A DNA stretch of 64,000 nucleotides, from positions 944,015 through 1,008,014 of the forward strand of contig CM020508.1 of the NCBI GenBank assembly GCA_009823395.1, read 5' to 3'. The notes under the pieces are model-generated. The model was not told the origin of the DNA, ran no database searches, and saw only the letters and a program-made list of their open reading frames with translations. Position numbers and translations under genes: made by a program. Below are positions 33,178 to 44,065 of this stretch, piece after piece (the first letter of the stretch is position 1; each line of letters starts with the position of its first letter). Origin of the DNA: Thamnaconus septentrionalis (lineage: Eukaryota; Chordata; Actinopteri; Tetraodontiformes; Monacanthidae).

Positions 33178-33300
33178 TATTCTATTGTTTGGCCAGCAGG
33201 GATCGCCAAAGCTGGTTGCAAAAAGGCTATATAATGACTGGCTGTCAATAAGGGGGAGGAGCCCTGAATCACACTGTTACAAACTAGTTACAATGTTTTT
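33178..33300 (+). repeat. Copy A of the GGCCAGCAG dispersed repeat
   Basis: The core words TTTGGCCAGCAGGGATCGCC, AAAGCTGGTTGCAAAAA, GACTGGCTGTCAATAA and GGAGGAGCC appear in the same order as in the copies at 33485 and 40076. No coding capacity and no clear ends were found. Confidence 0.7.
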
Positions 33301-33484
33301 TTTGGCTTAGCATTTCAGGAAATATAAATGATTGTCCATTTTGAGTAAAAATGGGCATAAAGTTTTGGGCGGGCTAAAGTTTTGGTGGCCAACTGTAGTC
33401 ATCTTACTGGCAGTTGGGCCGGTGTTGAGGGCCTTCCGGTTTCAAACAGGAGGTCAAGGAGGGAAAAAAAAGAAAAGAAAGGAT

Positions 33485-33605
33485 TTTATGATTTGTCCAA
33501 TAGGGAGCGCCAAAGTTGGTTGCCAAAAATGACTGGCTGTCTTTAAGGAGGCGGAGCCCAGAATCCACACTGTTAGAAACTGGTTACAATATTCTGTTGG
33601 TTCTG
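33485..33605 (+). repeat. Copy B of the GGCCAGCAG dispersed repeat
   Basis: It has TTTGTCCAATAGGGAGCGCC, AAAGTTGGTTGCCAAAAA, GACTGGCTGTCTTTAAGG, GGAGCCCAGAATCCACACTG and AACTGGTTACAAT. It lies about 185 bp after copy A in the same orientation and is clearly related to it but diverged. The sequence between them (33301-33484) may be part of a longer unit. Confidence 0.7.
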
Positions 33606-34565
33606 ATTTGGTCTCAATTTTTACAAACTTGAGACCAAAGTTTTGTTGTGGGTGCGGCTCCTCCTTCACGTCCTTCTGGCCCCGCCCACCACACATCCAA
33701 ATATGGATTCAGAAGTCTTCAGAACAATGAAAAAAGAAAAAACACAGTGTGGAAATGGTGCAAATAGCCCTTTAATTCTGCCAAAAAAACTGAAAAAACC
33801 AGAGCTGACGTCTCTTAATGTGACAGAATGTAGCTCACGCCGCCTCGTCCCCCGGGCAAATCTGATTGTGCCGCCTGACAAATGGCGGCCGTGTGACTCC
33901 AACTCCGCTATATATATTTTTTTTTTCCAGTTTTCATCTTCCTGCTGATTGAAGTTGATGGAATCGGAAGCAGATTGAACACGTCGTTCCTCTCCCGGCT
34001 CGGATGATTCCTGCGCATTTTTTTTTTTTTAAAAAACAACTTTGAATTCAGGCTGACAGCTTATTCACCGCCTCATAATCATCTCCCATCTCGCCGCTGC
34101 CGCCACCGCCGCCGCCGCCGCCGCCTCATCGTCGCCGTCGTGGTCGTCATCATCCGATAAGCTCCTGTGTTGCCACTTCTTTCGGCTCTTTTGTCCTCCG
34201 AGCTGAATGGGGAGCTCAGTGATGAATGGAGCAGAGGGAGACTCATTTGATTTATCACCTCTGCAGCTAAATGAAACGTATCGTGCATTCGGGTCAGTGG
34301 CGGCCGAGCGGAAACACAAATTGCGAGTTTTGTTCTTCCTGCTTAGCGACACGTCGTCGTGGTCGTTGTCGTTGAACGGAAGAGACCTTCGAACGTGTCG
34401 GTTCGTCCCAGAGACGACAAGAGCAGCAGCAGCAGCAGCCTTGAGGAGGCTTGAACAAAAAACACTGCTGATGATTAATGGATGTAATTCAATCCGTGTA
34501 AATATATGGTGAACGCAATGAATATATACGAAAACTTGCTGCTTTCAGGTGCAGTTCAAGTTCAA
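33606..34565. other. No gene; AT/GC mosaic
   Basis: It includes a (CCG)n-like run at 34095-34125 and otherwise complex sequence. 33820-33900 and 34200-34310 look like unique, possibly regulatory DNA (for example ACTCATTTGATTTATCACC near 34240). No coding frame is supported. Confidence 0.4.
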
Positions 34566-34640
34566 GGAAATGTCCTTTTATGTAATTTAACCAAATTATA
34601 ATGAAAACACGGTGCAGTGACTCTACAGGAATAATAGATA
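34566..34640. repeat. Partial copy of the 39.5-kb MITE
   Basis: The text GGAAATGTCCTTTTATGTAA and then CGGTGCAGTGACTCTACAGG is the reverse complement of the right end of the element at 39496-39756, with a few changes. Only one end is present. Confidence 0.6.
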
Positions 34641-34662
34641 TAAAGAGAAATTCTGTTTATAA

Positions 34663-34917
34663 CTCTCAATTCACACAAGAAGCGTAAGCAGAGCGTCTAC
34701 AGTGTATTGGCGTGTATTTAAAGAAAAAACATTGAAACAAAACTCTTTTGTCCATCCCAACAGCGTCTCAAAGTATCGATGTGTGTAAAAAAGAAAAATA
34801 ATAATAAACCGAACTGCTGGTATTATACAAAATACAGGTATTTAAATTAAACATTTTTTTTTTTTTTTTTACGTTTTATGCGTACTCTCTGCTTACGCTT
34901 CTGGTGTGAATTGGGGG
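34663..34917. mobile_element. 255-bp Harbinger-like MITE with TAA duplication
   Basis: The inverted ends are about 31 bp: the left arm contains CAATTCACACAAGAAGCGTA and AGCAGAG, and the right arm is its inverse with one change in the inner 27 bp and further changes near the tip. The flanks carry TAA at 34660-34662 and 34918-34920, the 3-bp TWA target of PIF/Harbinger elements. The interior is AT-rich with a T run and has no transposase. Confidence 0.75.
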
Positions 34918-34920
34918 TAA

Positions 34921-35469
34921 GACTCTTTCCATTAGTATTATTAGCAGTAGTAGTAGTCGTAGTCGCAGTAGTAGTAATATTTATTATTATTGTAAATACA
35001 TGTTACTAATTTCAGAGCTTTGACGTACTGAAGCAAAATCAGCTCCAAAAGCAAATGAAATTTAGATGGTCGAGGAAAAAAACGGCTCATCAGCGCCTCC
35101 TAGAGACAAAAAAGTGTCCCATGCCAATTAAGATTGTGTCCAAATCCAACAGGAAGTCGGCGACTTACGTTAATTATTTTGGGATAGCCAAATATTTGAC
35201 TCACCTCAAAGTTTTTTTTTGTTTGATTTTTTTTAAGTAAGTCATAGAAATAAAGCTGACTTAACATTAAATAAAGGACATTATTTGTGTTTCTTTTTTT
35301 TTTTTGAAAACTTTTGGTGCCTCCTGCTTTCGGTACGTCACTCTCAGCCCTTTCTTGGAAAACTAAAAAAAAAAAAAAAAAATTCCTTTTGCAAAAATGA
35401 AATGGCAACATGTATGAGGATCAGTCTATCATAATCGGAATGAAAAAAATTAAAATTGGCAGAGGATTT
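34921..35469. other. No gene recognised
   Basis: AT-rich sequence with short GTAGTA repeats (34947-34977) and two T or A runs. No element ends were seen. Confidence 0.5.
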
Positions 35470-35719
35470 CAGTTCAGTTCAGAATACTTTATTAGTCCCT
35501 GGAGGGCAATTCTCTTTACAATCACCTGTCCATAGCAGAAACACAACAAAAACAAGGCAACACGACGATACAAGATAAGACAGGAGATACACAACAGTTA
35601 ACATCCACCGTCAGGTATGGCCTCCTCAGCGACAGCACAGCAGGGCTGAATGCAAATAAAAATAAATTTTGCTAAAATTTAGCAGCCTTATGGCAGAAAG
35701 GATAAAGGAATTTGCATAG

Positions 35720-36947
35720 CAGTGTTGCCCCATCGAGGGTTTCTCATGATTCGATTTGATTACGATTATGGTAGCCTCAATTCTTCGATTATACCGATTA
35801 TAATGTTTGGCGATTCAACTCGATTATTGCTGCCACAATTTTTCGATTACGGCGATTATTAATGCTTTCTTCCATCGAAGATTGATTTTGTCTTCGTCTG
35901 ATGCTACATTTGTAAATAAATGGCCTATCAATTAACTCACTGTTGCTTTGAACCGTCACTCATAAAACAAATACCATATGCACAACTTAAACTGTAAATA
36001 CCAAGGTTTGTTGAACACAAATGACTACTACTACTGCAACACTAGTCATATTGATATTATCTTAAGTGTCAAAGTCACAAAGTATTTAATGTTATGCCTA
36101 ATAAATAAGCAAATGACCACGTGTTGTTTCACGTTATATGTTCACAAAGATCCACAATGCACATTACACAACTTACACTGTTGGTTGCAGAACAACCACA
36201 GACATAATGACAAGACGACAGAGGCATAACGCTACACAACAAATTAGCCAACAATATATTTACCTTTTTTTTGGTCTCACTGTATATTTTTGGGCTCTCC
36301 TTTGATGCAAAATATGTGCGACGTGGGCATTTATAACGTGGATCTAGCTAGCAGTATCTTTCGGAATGCCCTGTTGTTCGCTACTGAATACGGCTGCAAA
36401 TCCATGCCAATGAAAAGGCCTATTGCACGAGTGATTCGACGGGCTTTTTCAGAATTCTTGGGAAGCTTTGTGACCGTCTCAGGGATGGTCCTCTGTTGTG
36501 CTGGGACAGGTGGCGGTGCATTCTCCGTCGCAGGGTGGAATCTTTGGAGGTGCTGTCGCATGTTCGTGGTATTGCTTAGGTACTTGATTGTAACCTTGCG
36601 ACGTTTGCAAATTGCATAGGTCCTGTCAAGGTTTTTGTTGTTTTTTGCATTTTCGTAAAACCCGATTGACTTCCACACCTGTGAAACAAATCCAGGTGGC
36701 GAAGCTATAGCGCTCTTTAGCCGGTGAACTAAGCTGAGTCATGGTTGCCATCGTTTTTTGAAAAATGAAGTTGTTTCTTGTTGTCCCACTCGCAAAACTG
36801 TCCGGCCGGCGTGCACATCACATATTTTTGGTTCTTTTGACTTTTTTATGGTTCTGTTTTCTGCGGCAGAGCATTGAGGCTAATTAGTTCATGCCAAATA
36901 ATCACATCGCGATGCATTCCCGCATCGATGAATCGTGAACAACACTG
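35720..36947 (-). mobile_element. 1.23-kb internally deleted hAT transposon
   Basis: The ends are CAGTGTTG and its inverse CAACACTG. The flanks are TTGCATAG (35712-35719) and CTGCATAG (36948-36955), an 8-bp duplication with one mismatch. The left subterminal region repeats CGATTA/GATTACGATTATGG-type words. A BED-finger coding segment lies on the minus strand (36678-36331), but the rest of the transposase is missing. The element sits in the 3' part of the LINE at 35470-38740. Confidence 0.85.
36331..36678 (-). pseudogene. hAT transposase N-terminus with BED zinc finger (truncated)
   Basis: An open frame of 115 codons. Residues 2-50 form a BED-type finger: WKSIGFYENAK, then TYAICKRRKVTIKYL, then NMRQHLQRFHP. 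The two His (H-x4-H) are present, but the second Cys of the usual C-x2-C is Arg, so zinc binding is probably lost. Residues 85-110 read ARRITRAIGLFIGMDLQPYS, the start of the transposase body in this family. It stops after ILLARSTL. In intact relatives the BED finger binds the element ends and the body cuts DNA; here the catalytic part is gone. Confidence 0.75.
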
Positions 36948-37422
36948 CTGCATAGCAGTTTCTTTTCCTTGTCAGCACATAATACTGCCGCCTTGAGGGC
37001 ATGATCTTAAAATCGCTCCACAGAATGTGATTTGGGTTGGAGGAAATTCTTTCTGCTTTCTGGACCACATATATTTTCCAGAGGGAGCTGAGAAACTCAA
37101 GATGGACTCCAGTAATTTTGGAGCAAACTCTAGTGATGTCATTCAGACATTTCTTTTCCTTCACGGATAGACCTCCAAACCAGCAGATAAAAGAAAAACT
37201 TAAAAGAAACTCAATGAAAGATTGATAAAATGTGCGTAAAATATGTCTGCTGATATCAAAAGAGTTTAGTTTCCTCAGCATTCTTTCATTTGCTCGCTTG
37301 ATGATGCTGTCTGTGTTCTCACTGAATTTTAATTGCGAGTCTATCACAGTGCCCAAGTACTTGTAGGTTTGCACTATTTGGATAACCTCGCCATGAATGG
37401 TGCTTGGTTTGGGGTCAACATT

Positions 37423-37767
37423 CATTCATTCATTCATTCATTCATCTTCTATACCCGCTTGGTCCTGCACTCAGGGTCACGGGGGTCTGCTGGAGCCTAT
37501 CCCAGCTGTCTTAGGGCGAAGGCATGGTACACCCTGGACAAGTCGCCAGTTCATCGCAGGGCCACATAGAGACAAACAACCATTCACACTCACATGCATG
37601 TTTTTGGAGTGTGGGAGGAAGCCGGAGAACCCGGAGAGAACCCACGCAGACACAGGGAAAACATGCAAACTCCACACAGAAAGGTCCCAGGCCCGGGCCC
37701 CGGAATTGAACCCACGACCTTCTTGCTGTGAGGCAGCAGCGCTAACCACTGCGCCACTGTGTCGCCC
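37423..37767 (-). mobile_element. tRNA-derived SINE with 12-bp TSD
   Basis: On the minus strand it starts with a tRNA-like head: A-box TGGCGCAGTGG and B-box GGTTCAATTCC. A conserved body follows, and it ends in (ATGA)n. It is flanked by GGGGTCAACATT at 37411-37422 and 37768-37779, showing LINE-mediated insertion into the surrounding LINE. A second copy at 62280-62655 has about 31 bp more in the body. Confidence 0.9.
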
Positions 37768-38740
37768 GGGGTCAACATTAGATTTCCTAAAATCTATGAT
37801 AATCTCTTTAGTTTTAGATACTTTTAAATCATGAAAACTGTCATCGCACCACCTGACAAATTCGGGGAGGGCACAACCATGATTGGTGGCCCTGAAGAAG
37901 AGTGTGTCGTCAGAACTTGCAGAAGAAGCTGTTGTCTTGTGAGGATCTGCAGGTGTGAGGGTACAGGATCAAAAGCAGGGGAGAAAGAACACAGCCCTGA
38001 GGGGAGCCTGTGTAGAGATTCTAAGAGAGGACATGTGTCCATTCACAAAAACCTGCTGCAATCTGTTTGTTAAAAAGTTTGAAATCATCAATAAAATCTC
38101 ATCAGGTGGCATAAAACGAGAGGCCAGCCTTTCAATTAAAATATGGGGCTGTATCTTCTTAAAAGCAGAGCTGAAATCACCAAATAAAAGTCTGGCATGG
38201 GGCTTAGGCTGTTCAAGCAAACTGTAGTGGATCCAGTATGTCTGAAGTTCATAAAATAATTTTGTCCTTCAGATTTTTTTCAAAGCTTTTCATAACTAAC
38301 GAGTTGAAAGGTATTGGCCTGTATTTGTTTAATTCTTTGTTTTTGTTTTGTTTTGGGGTTTTTTTGGTTATAGGCATTACGGGTGATTTTTTTTTTCCTA
38401 TACAGTGGGTATCTAGCCACTGTTTGCACACATCTGGAATACGGTTGTGAAGATATTACCAAGTTGGTCAGCACAATTGCGCAATGTGCGTCCACATATG
38501 GCTATGTCTAGATCTGCAGCTTTTTCCTATTTTTGTTCTTCTGAACAGGGTTATGACCCGTTCCTGAGATATCTCCAGGTCATTGAGAGGTGTTAGCGAC
38601 TCTCTTAACTTGGGGACATCATCTGACAGGAGCCTATCAAACCTAGAAAAAAACAAATCAAAAGCATCAGGCAAGTCAGCATCATCCACACCTGTCATTA
38701 TCCCCACTACTGAACTGACTCTCAATGTTCTTTCTGTACT

Positions 38741-39412
38741 GTAAGTTTGCCTTCCTTAAGTATCCATCACTTGTGGTTTCGTGGCAAGAACGTAAATAAA
38801 TAAAAGCCAAGAAGAAGAAGATGAAGAGCAGAACAGCTGTGACAGATGGGACGAAGGGAGGTGAAGGAGGAGAAGAAGATGAATAGGAAGAAGAAGATGA
38901 TGAAGAGGTGGAGGAGGTGAGGACGGCATCACACAGCTGAGTCTGTCAGGACCCGCAGGAATTGAACGTGTGTGCATGTGTGTGTCGGGGGCGGTGCAAA
39001 GCCATTGTTCCAGCTGGGAGAGGGCAATCATCTGATATCATCAAACTGTAATGAATCTATATTGTCAGGAGAGCAGCGGTGACGGCCGAGTGTGTGGGAG
39101 CGACGGGAAGAAGGAGCCGCCGAGAGGAGGGGGGATTGGGGGAGTCGAGAGAGAAAAGAAAAGGAAAAAAACGGGGAATCACCACCGTGACAAATAAAAA
39201 AAAAACCTCAAGGGGAGGAAATGAAAAAGTGTGCGTGTATGTGGGAAGTTGGGGGAGTTAGTGGGGGTTTGGGTGTTGTCACTGTAGCAGGAAGTGTCCG
39301 AACTGAGGTGATGGAGACGTTCAACACTGCATTCAATTTTGCGCCACGCCTCGCGTGGGGAGACAGTGAGAAGGGGAGGCAATGTTCATCTCAATACACA
39401 ATGTTCATCTAA
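38741..39412. other. No gene; purine-rich patches
   Basis: GAA/GGA-rich at 38805-38935 and purine-rich again at 39100-39230. Open frames across these are low-complexity. No element ends or exon signals were seen. Confidence 0.5.
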
Positions 39413-39413
39413 T

Positions 39414-39480
<67 letters not shown>
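39413..39480. repeat. Compound (CA)n-(TA)n microsatellite
   Basis: (CA)n to about 39436, then (TA)n to about 39480. The TA side abuts the left end of the MITE at 39496. Confidence 0.95.
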
Positions 39481-39485
<5 letters not shown>

Positions 39486-39495
39486 GTATATATAA

Positions 39496-39756
39496 GAAAT
39501 GTGCTTTTCATGTAATTTACTTAATTTAGCCCAGTGGAACAAGATAATTATTATGACTACTACTGCTAATAATATTAATGAGGCTTATATACAGAATTTT
39601 GCGTGTGTGTGTCTCACCTAATTATTATTACTACTACTATGACTACTACTACTGCTAATAATACTAATGAAAAAAGGCTTATTAACAGAATTTCCTGTAG
39701 AGTCGCTGCACCGTATTTGTGTTAAATTGGGTTGAATTACATGAAAAGCACATTTC
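39496..39756. mobile_element. 261-bp MITE with 22-bp inverted ends
   Basis: 39496-39517 and 39735-39756 are perfect inverse copies containing AAATGTGCTTTTCATGTAAT. The interior is AT-rich and holds an imperfect internal duplication of about 90 bp (TGACTACTACTGCTAATAAT and its second version). It has no coding capacity. A partial relative lies at 34566-34640. The insertion beside (TA)n hides any TA duplication, so the superfamily is undecided. Confidence 0.75.
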
Positions 39757-40075
39757 CGATCTCCGATTATTAGCAAAACTGATATAACACATATTGTGTC
39801 TCACATGTGAATTATTCCAACACTAAAATCTGAATCTTTTATATTCTCGTACTTTCGGATATGACAATTAAAAGAAGGCAGATCCACAAGTCTGAGATTT
39901 AATTAAAGTCCTTTTCTAGTCTTGCAAAGCAGAAACACACGTGATTAGTTTTGTAAAGGGGAAACATTTTAGGTAATTCAGCATCAGGGCCTCCCTGGCC
40001 GTCAAACATTGGATTGGACTAGAGGTCAAAAAAGTGAGCCTGGGGTCAGAGTCTGGACGTGTTTGTGTGAATAGA

Positions 40076-40310
40076 TGTGCTTCTATCCTTTGGCCAGCAG
40101 AGGTCACCAAAGCTGGTTGCAAAAATACTACAAGAGACTGGCTGTCAATAAAGAGGGAGGAGCTCCAAATTCACACCGTTCAAAACTTCATTGTTTCTGT
40201 TGGTCAAAATGCCCAGTAAGTCTTGGCCAGTAAGTGTCACCCACTGGTTTCAGAACCACTGGTTGACATCACAGTGACTCCACCCATCTTTATATACACA
40301 GTAAGCGCTA
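40076..40310 (+). repeat. Copy C of the GGCCAGCAG dispersed repeat (longest)
   Basis: The core words TTTGGCCAGCAGAGGTCACC, AAAGCTGGTTGCAAAAA, GACTGGCTGTCAATAA and GGAGGAGCTCC are followed by ATTGTTTCTGTTGGTC and then CACCCATCTTTATATACACA. The last words match a common teleost repeat end. Length and order suggest that the full unit is at least 230 bp. Confidence 0.7.
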
Positions 40311-40559
40311 ATGGATGTGCTAGTGGGAGGAAGTGGCGAGAGGAAGGGGGTTTAAAAGTGAAAAGTTGCTGTCAAAACATGATTTTCAACCTTTTCTGCC
40401 ATTGAACAGTAACCATGAAGGAGCAGTGCAGCAGGTTTTCAACTCTGGTCTTCCTCTCTGCCCTGCTGATGGAGTTGTTCAGAAAATTGGCAACATTTGT
40501 TGCCTCCAAATACAAACGATGTGCATCTGTTGCCTCCGCGACAAGGAGCAAATGAAAGT

Positions 40560-41275
40560 CATCAGATTATCCGGAGCGGCCAGAATGAAGCCGAGACATA
40601 TTACAATTCATTAATCTGTCCTGTCAGCCATTGTTGAACGGCAGAGAGAGAGAGAGAGAGACTGATGAAATCATTATCTTGTCCCACTCTGACTTTGTCT
40701 GCCTCAATTAGCCGCGTCATTATTCCAGATGCCGAAGATCCAGATCTGATTCAGGTGCTATGAGAAGAAGCCCCGCCCCTCCCTTCTACCCCAAATCCCC
40801 TCCCACCCCAACCTCAATTAGCCACGTCATTATTCCAGATCCCGAAGATCCAGATCTGATTCAGGTGCTATGAGAAGAAGCCCCGCCCCTCCCTTCTCCC
40901 CCAAATCCCCTCCCACCCCAACCCTCCTCTAAAATCACAGCCTCCTTCATTTCCATAATTAGCCTCTAATGAGCGTCTGGAGCTAAAGGAAGCAGGAACA
41001 GGTTCCGTTCTCCTTCCCTTTCAAGTGCTAATGGAATGTTTATCTGCCGGAGTTTCTGCAGAACCAAATCCACCAAATCCCGGCCCGAGGGGGGAGAGCG
41101 CCACCTGGGAGCTGCTAATTCCTGCCTGCCTACCCATTGGCAGGGCTTTAATTTCATTATCCCACTCAGGTCAAACCTGGGAATACTTTTTTTCATCTCT
41201 CTCTCTTTGGTCCACCAGTGGAAATTGTTACCATTCAGATCGACCATGTGCGATAATTTCCTCTGAAAAGCGAAC
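40560..41275. promoter_or_regulatory. Enhancer-like region including a 110-bp duplication
   Basis: Complex non-coding sequence with AATTCATTAATCTG, a SOX-like CCATTGTT (about 40631), CAATTAGCCGCGTCATTA, TAATTAGCCTCTAATGAGC and GGCTTTAATTTCATTATC. A CTCF-like GCGCCACCTGGGAG lies at 41098-41111. No coding frame is supported. The motif content is suggestive only. Confidence 0.35.
40702..40921 (+). repeat. Recent 110-bp tandem duplication
   Basis: Units 40702-40811 and 40812-40921 align without gaps with three differences (about 97% identity). Each holds CAATTAGCC, CGTCATTATTCCAGAT, two overlapping GATC-type palindromes and a C-rich end. Confidence 0.95.
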
Positions 41276-41482
41276 TTTGATTTGTTTTTATGTATTTATT
41301 TATTTTTGGTGCACATCTGGAAACTGACAGTTAATGTTGCGCTGAGAAAACAAGTTGGTCAGTCTGTCTGGGTTTTGCATTAATGATGCTGTAAACAGCA
41401 GCTAAGGCTCCTCCCCCTCATCATCGTCTCACCTTTGTCACTCCCTCAGAGCTACAAAACATTTTGGTAACGTATACCTACC

Positions 41483-41653
41483 TTCCTTTGGTTCGGACAG
41501 TTATAAGTTAAAACAGTTGTTACCTGCCTTGACTGTTTCGACTGTAGCTCCAGTCTTCTTCAGAAGCGTCATCCGACTTGCTGCTGACGCGTCATTTAGC
41601 ATTAGCCGACTTGAACAGACCTATCGGAGCCCGTTGAGTCGGCCGCGCCTCCC
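41483..41653 (-). repeat. 3' pseudo-LTR of the Penelope-like element
   Basis: Direct copy of 44020-44189, with about 85% identity by eye. It contains a hammerhead-like core at 41535-41563 on the minus strand: CTGAAGA, a stem GACTG/CAGTC with loop GAGCTA, and GAAAC. Its right part encodes the C-terminal residues of the ORF. Confidence 0.8.
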
Positions 41654-44065
41654 CCGCCGTGGATGGTCTCTGGAGAAGCGAATCCCAGGTGTGCGAGAGG
41701 GTGTCCGCCCCCTCGTCCCGGTTGATGGTGTTGATCCTCCTCGCTTCCTGATTTCAATGGCTTCTTTGATCCACCATTTCAGTTTGTTGGTCTCGGATGC
41801 GATGACTTTCCCCCCGTCCCAGTCCATAATGTGGTTGTGTTTCCTGCAGTGGTCCGTGATGGCTGATTTGAGCGTCTCCTGGTTCGCCATTTCTTTCTGA
41901 GTGCGCGTGAACTTTCTTGTGGTCTCCTTCTCGCACTCCTTCTGGTGTTCGCTCTTTCTGATGTTGAATGCTCGTCCTGTTTCCCCGATGTATGTTTTGC
42001 TACATGACATACATAGTATTTCATATATGACGTCGCATTTTTGGTCCGGTGCTATTTTGTCTTTGGGGTGTACGAGCAGTTGATGATTTTACAACTGCAT
42101 GGATATGATGTTTCCTCATGACCCGTTGTATTGGTTATGTGATCCCTCGGATGTATGGTATGGTTATTATGTCCTTTGGTTTGTCGTCCGCCATTTTGGT
42201 GCGTTTCATTTCCCGTCCTTTATTGTTGGCAACCTGTTGTTTTCCCTTGTTGATTGCCCATCCTGGATATTGGCAGAGTGAAAGTGCATGCCGTATGTGC
42301 TCTTCCTCCTTCTGTTTGTATTTTTCTTCGGTTCCGTGTACGTGGGTTTCCTGTATACTGTAATCTTTATGCTACCATCCTCTCTGTGATGAATGTTCAT
42401 GTCCAAGAATGCTATTGTCCGGTTTGTCTCTTCTTCATGTGTAAATTTAATATTGCCAGTGGTGTCCATACTGTTCAGGTGGTCGGTGAGCGCCTGTTTT
42501 TGTCCGGCTTTTATTTTCTCCAGTATGTCATCTACATATCTTTTCCAAAAAAAATGGGTTTGCAGTGGGCAGGTGCTGTATTAATGGCTTTTGACTCCAA
42601 GTCCCCCATGAAAAACCCACTCATGATCGCAGACAGCGGATCCCCCATAACGAACCCCTCCATCTCCCTTTAAATTGTATTTTCAAACTGGAAATATGTG
42701 GATTTAGCAACGAAATGCAACAGGGTGGCAATGTCCTCTGCCGTGAGGTTGGTGCGTTTTTTAAGCCGTTCTTGCACAATGTGTAGGGTGACATCTACAG
42801 GTGTTTTAGTGAATAGAGACACTACGTCGTGTGATATGAGTATTTCATCTTCTGCCACAGTAATGTCCTTGAGCTCTTGTGCGAGTTCCTTTGAGTTCTT
42901 GCAATGATGTTCTGTTGTACCCAGTAGTGGTTTGAATATCTCCACCAGCGCATTGGAGAGGTTGTACGTGACTGAACCAATGCTATCAACTATGGGGCGG
43001 AGTGGTGTGTTCTTCTTATTTATCTTTGGTGTCCCATATATCCGGGGAGTGACGTTAGCTGTGGGAATGAGATGGTCCTGTGCTTCCTTCGTAATTTTTT
43101 TGCTCTCGAGCAGTGGTCTTAACAGTGTTTTCAGTGTCCTTTTCTTTTCTTCTGTGGGGTCTTTCTTTCAAAATTTCGTTTGTCTCTCTGTTGCCTAGTA
43201 GGTTTTCCATCTCTTTTTCGTATGCTTCTGTGTCCATAATGACCGTTGTTCTGCCTTTGTCAGATGGTAAAATGGTGATTGTTTTGTCCCTTTTGAGAGA
43301 GTTTATTGCTGTTTCTTATTCTTTTGTGATGTTGCTTTTTCAGGGCTTGGCCGATTTGAGAATGCCTGCCACTGCATTGCAAAGTTCTGCTTTCTGTCAC
43401 TGGTCTTGAATTTTGTGGCACGCTAACTCAGTTGCAAGTATGTATTTGTCTTGTGGAATTTTTCTGGGTGTGATGGCATAATTTAAACCTTCTGTTAACA
43501 CTGCTTTGTCCGCTTTCGTGATGGTGCGTTTTGACAAGTTTCGGAGTCATTTTTCATTGATTGCGATATGAGTTTGTTTGTCACTATTTTTTCTTTTGAT
43601 CAGCTTTTTTTTTAGCTTCTTGGTCTGTCTTTGTTTCGCTTTGCCGAACTCCTGTTGATATGCGTGTTTTAGGTGCGCGTTTACCTCCTCCATGCTTTTC
43701 TACAACGTGTAGTGTTTACTGAACCAGTCCATTTCATCTTTTATTTGCTTGTTGATTTTCTCGAGTTTGTTCGTTGTGGTTCTGATCCGTTCTCTAACGA
43801 GGGCTTTTCTTGCTCTTTCGGTAATGCTCTCTGCGTTTCTGGTGGGGATTGGGCTTTTTATGTTGAGGCTTGCCTTAAATCTGAGGTGGTTCTTGTGGCG
43901 AGCTCGGGTTTTTTCCAATTTCTCCAATCGGCAGAGCGCTTTGACGCCGTCATGTCCAAAATTCCCATGGATTAGATTGAAAACATTCACTCTGTCTTCG
44001 TTAGTACATATAGCTGGTTTCCTTTTGTTCAGACAGTAATAGGTTAAAACAGATGTTACCTGCAT
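41621..44065 (-). pseudogene. Penelope RT with GIY-YIG endonuclease (frameshifted)
   Basis: The protein would nick DNA with its GIY-YIG domain and reverse transcribe at the nick. 44065-43700 is the N-terminal domain with LEKLEKTRARHKNHLRFK and SPIPTRNAESI. 42945-42670 carries ILISHDVVSLFTKTPVDV, the RT motif with its first catalytic Asp. 42680-42480 has FVMGDPLSAIMSGF and FWKRYVDDIL. 42469-42206 has AFLDMNIHHREDGSIKITVY and RKPTYTE. 42060-41621 is the GIY-YIG domain, with DVIYEILC, TYIGETGR, the Arg/His segment IRKSEHQKE, and KWWIKEAIEI. The domain ends inside the 3' terminal repeat. Shifts lie near 43100-43600 and at the T run near 42550, and stops in the linker make it non-functional. Confidence 0.8.

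Larger units (their letters stand above)
35470..38740 (-). pseudogene. 5'-truncated LINE RT with two nested insertions
   Basis: On the minus strand: 38725-38468, the lead-in to the RT; 38495-38249, the first RT motifs in broken frames; 38220-37969, FGDFSSAFKKIQPHIL of the RT core and NGHMSS; 37425-36960, the C-terminal half with TYKYLGTVIDSQLKFSEN, RTFYQSFIEFLLSFSFICWF and PSRRQYYVL; 35715-35470, the 3' UTR ending TGAACTGAACTGAA, a short tandem tail. The text is cut by a SINE (37423-37767) and a hAT element (35720-36947), and joins cleanly across each. There is no endonuclease. The tail and wording place it in the L2/CR1/Rex1 group. Confidence 0.75.
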
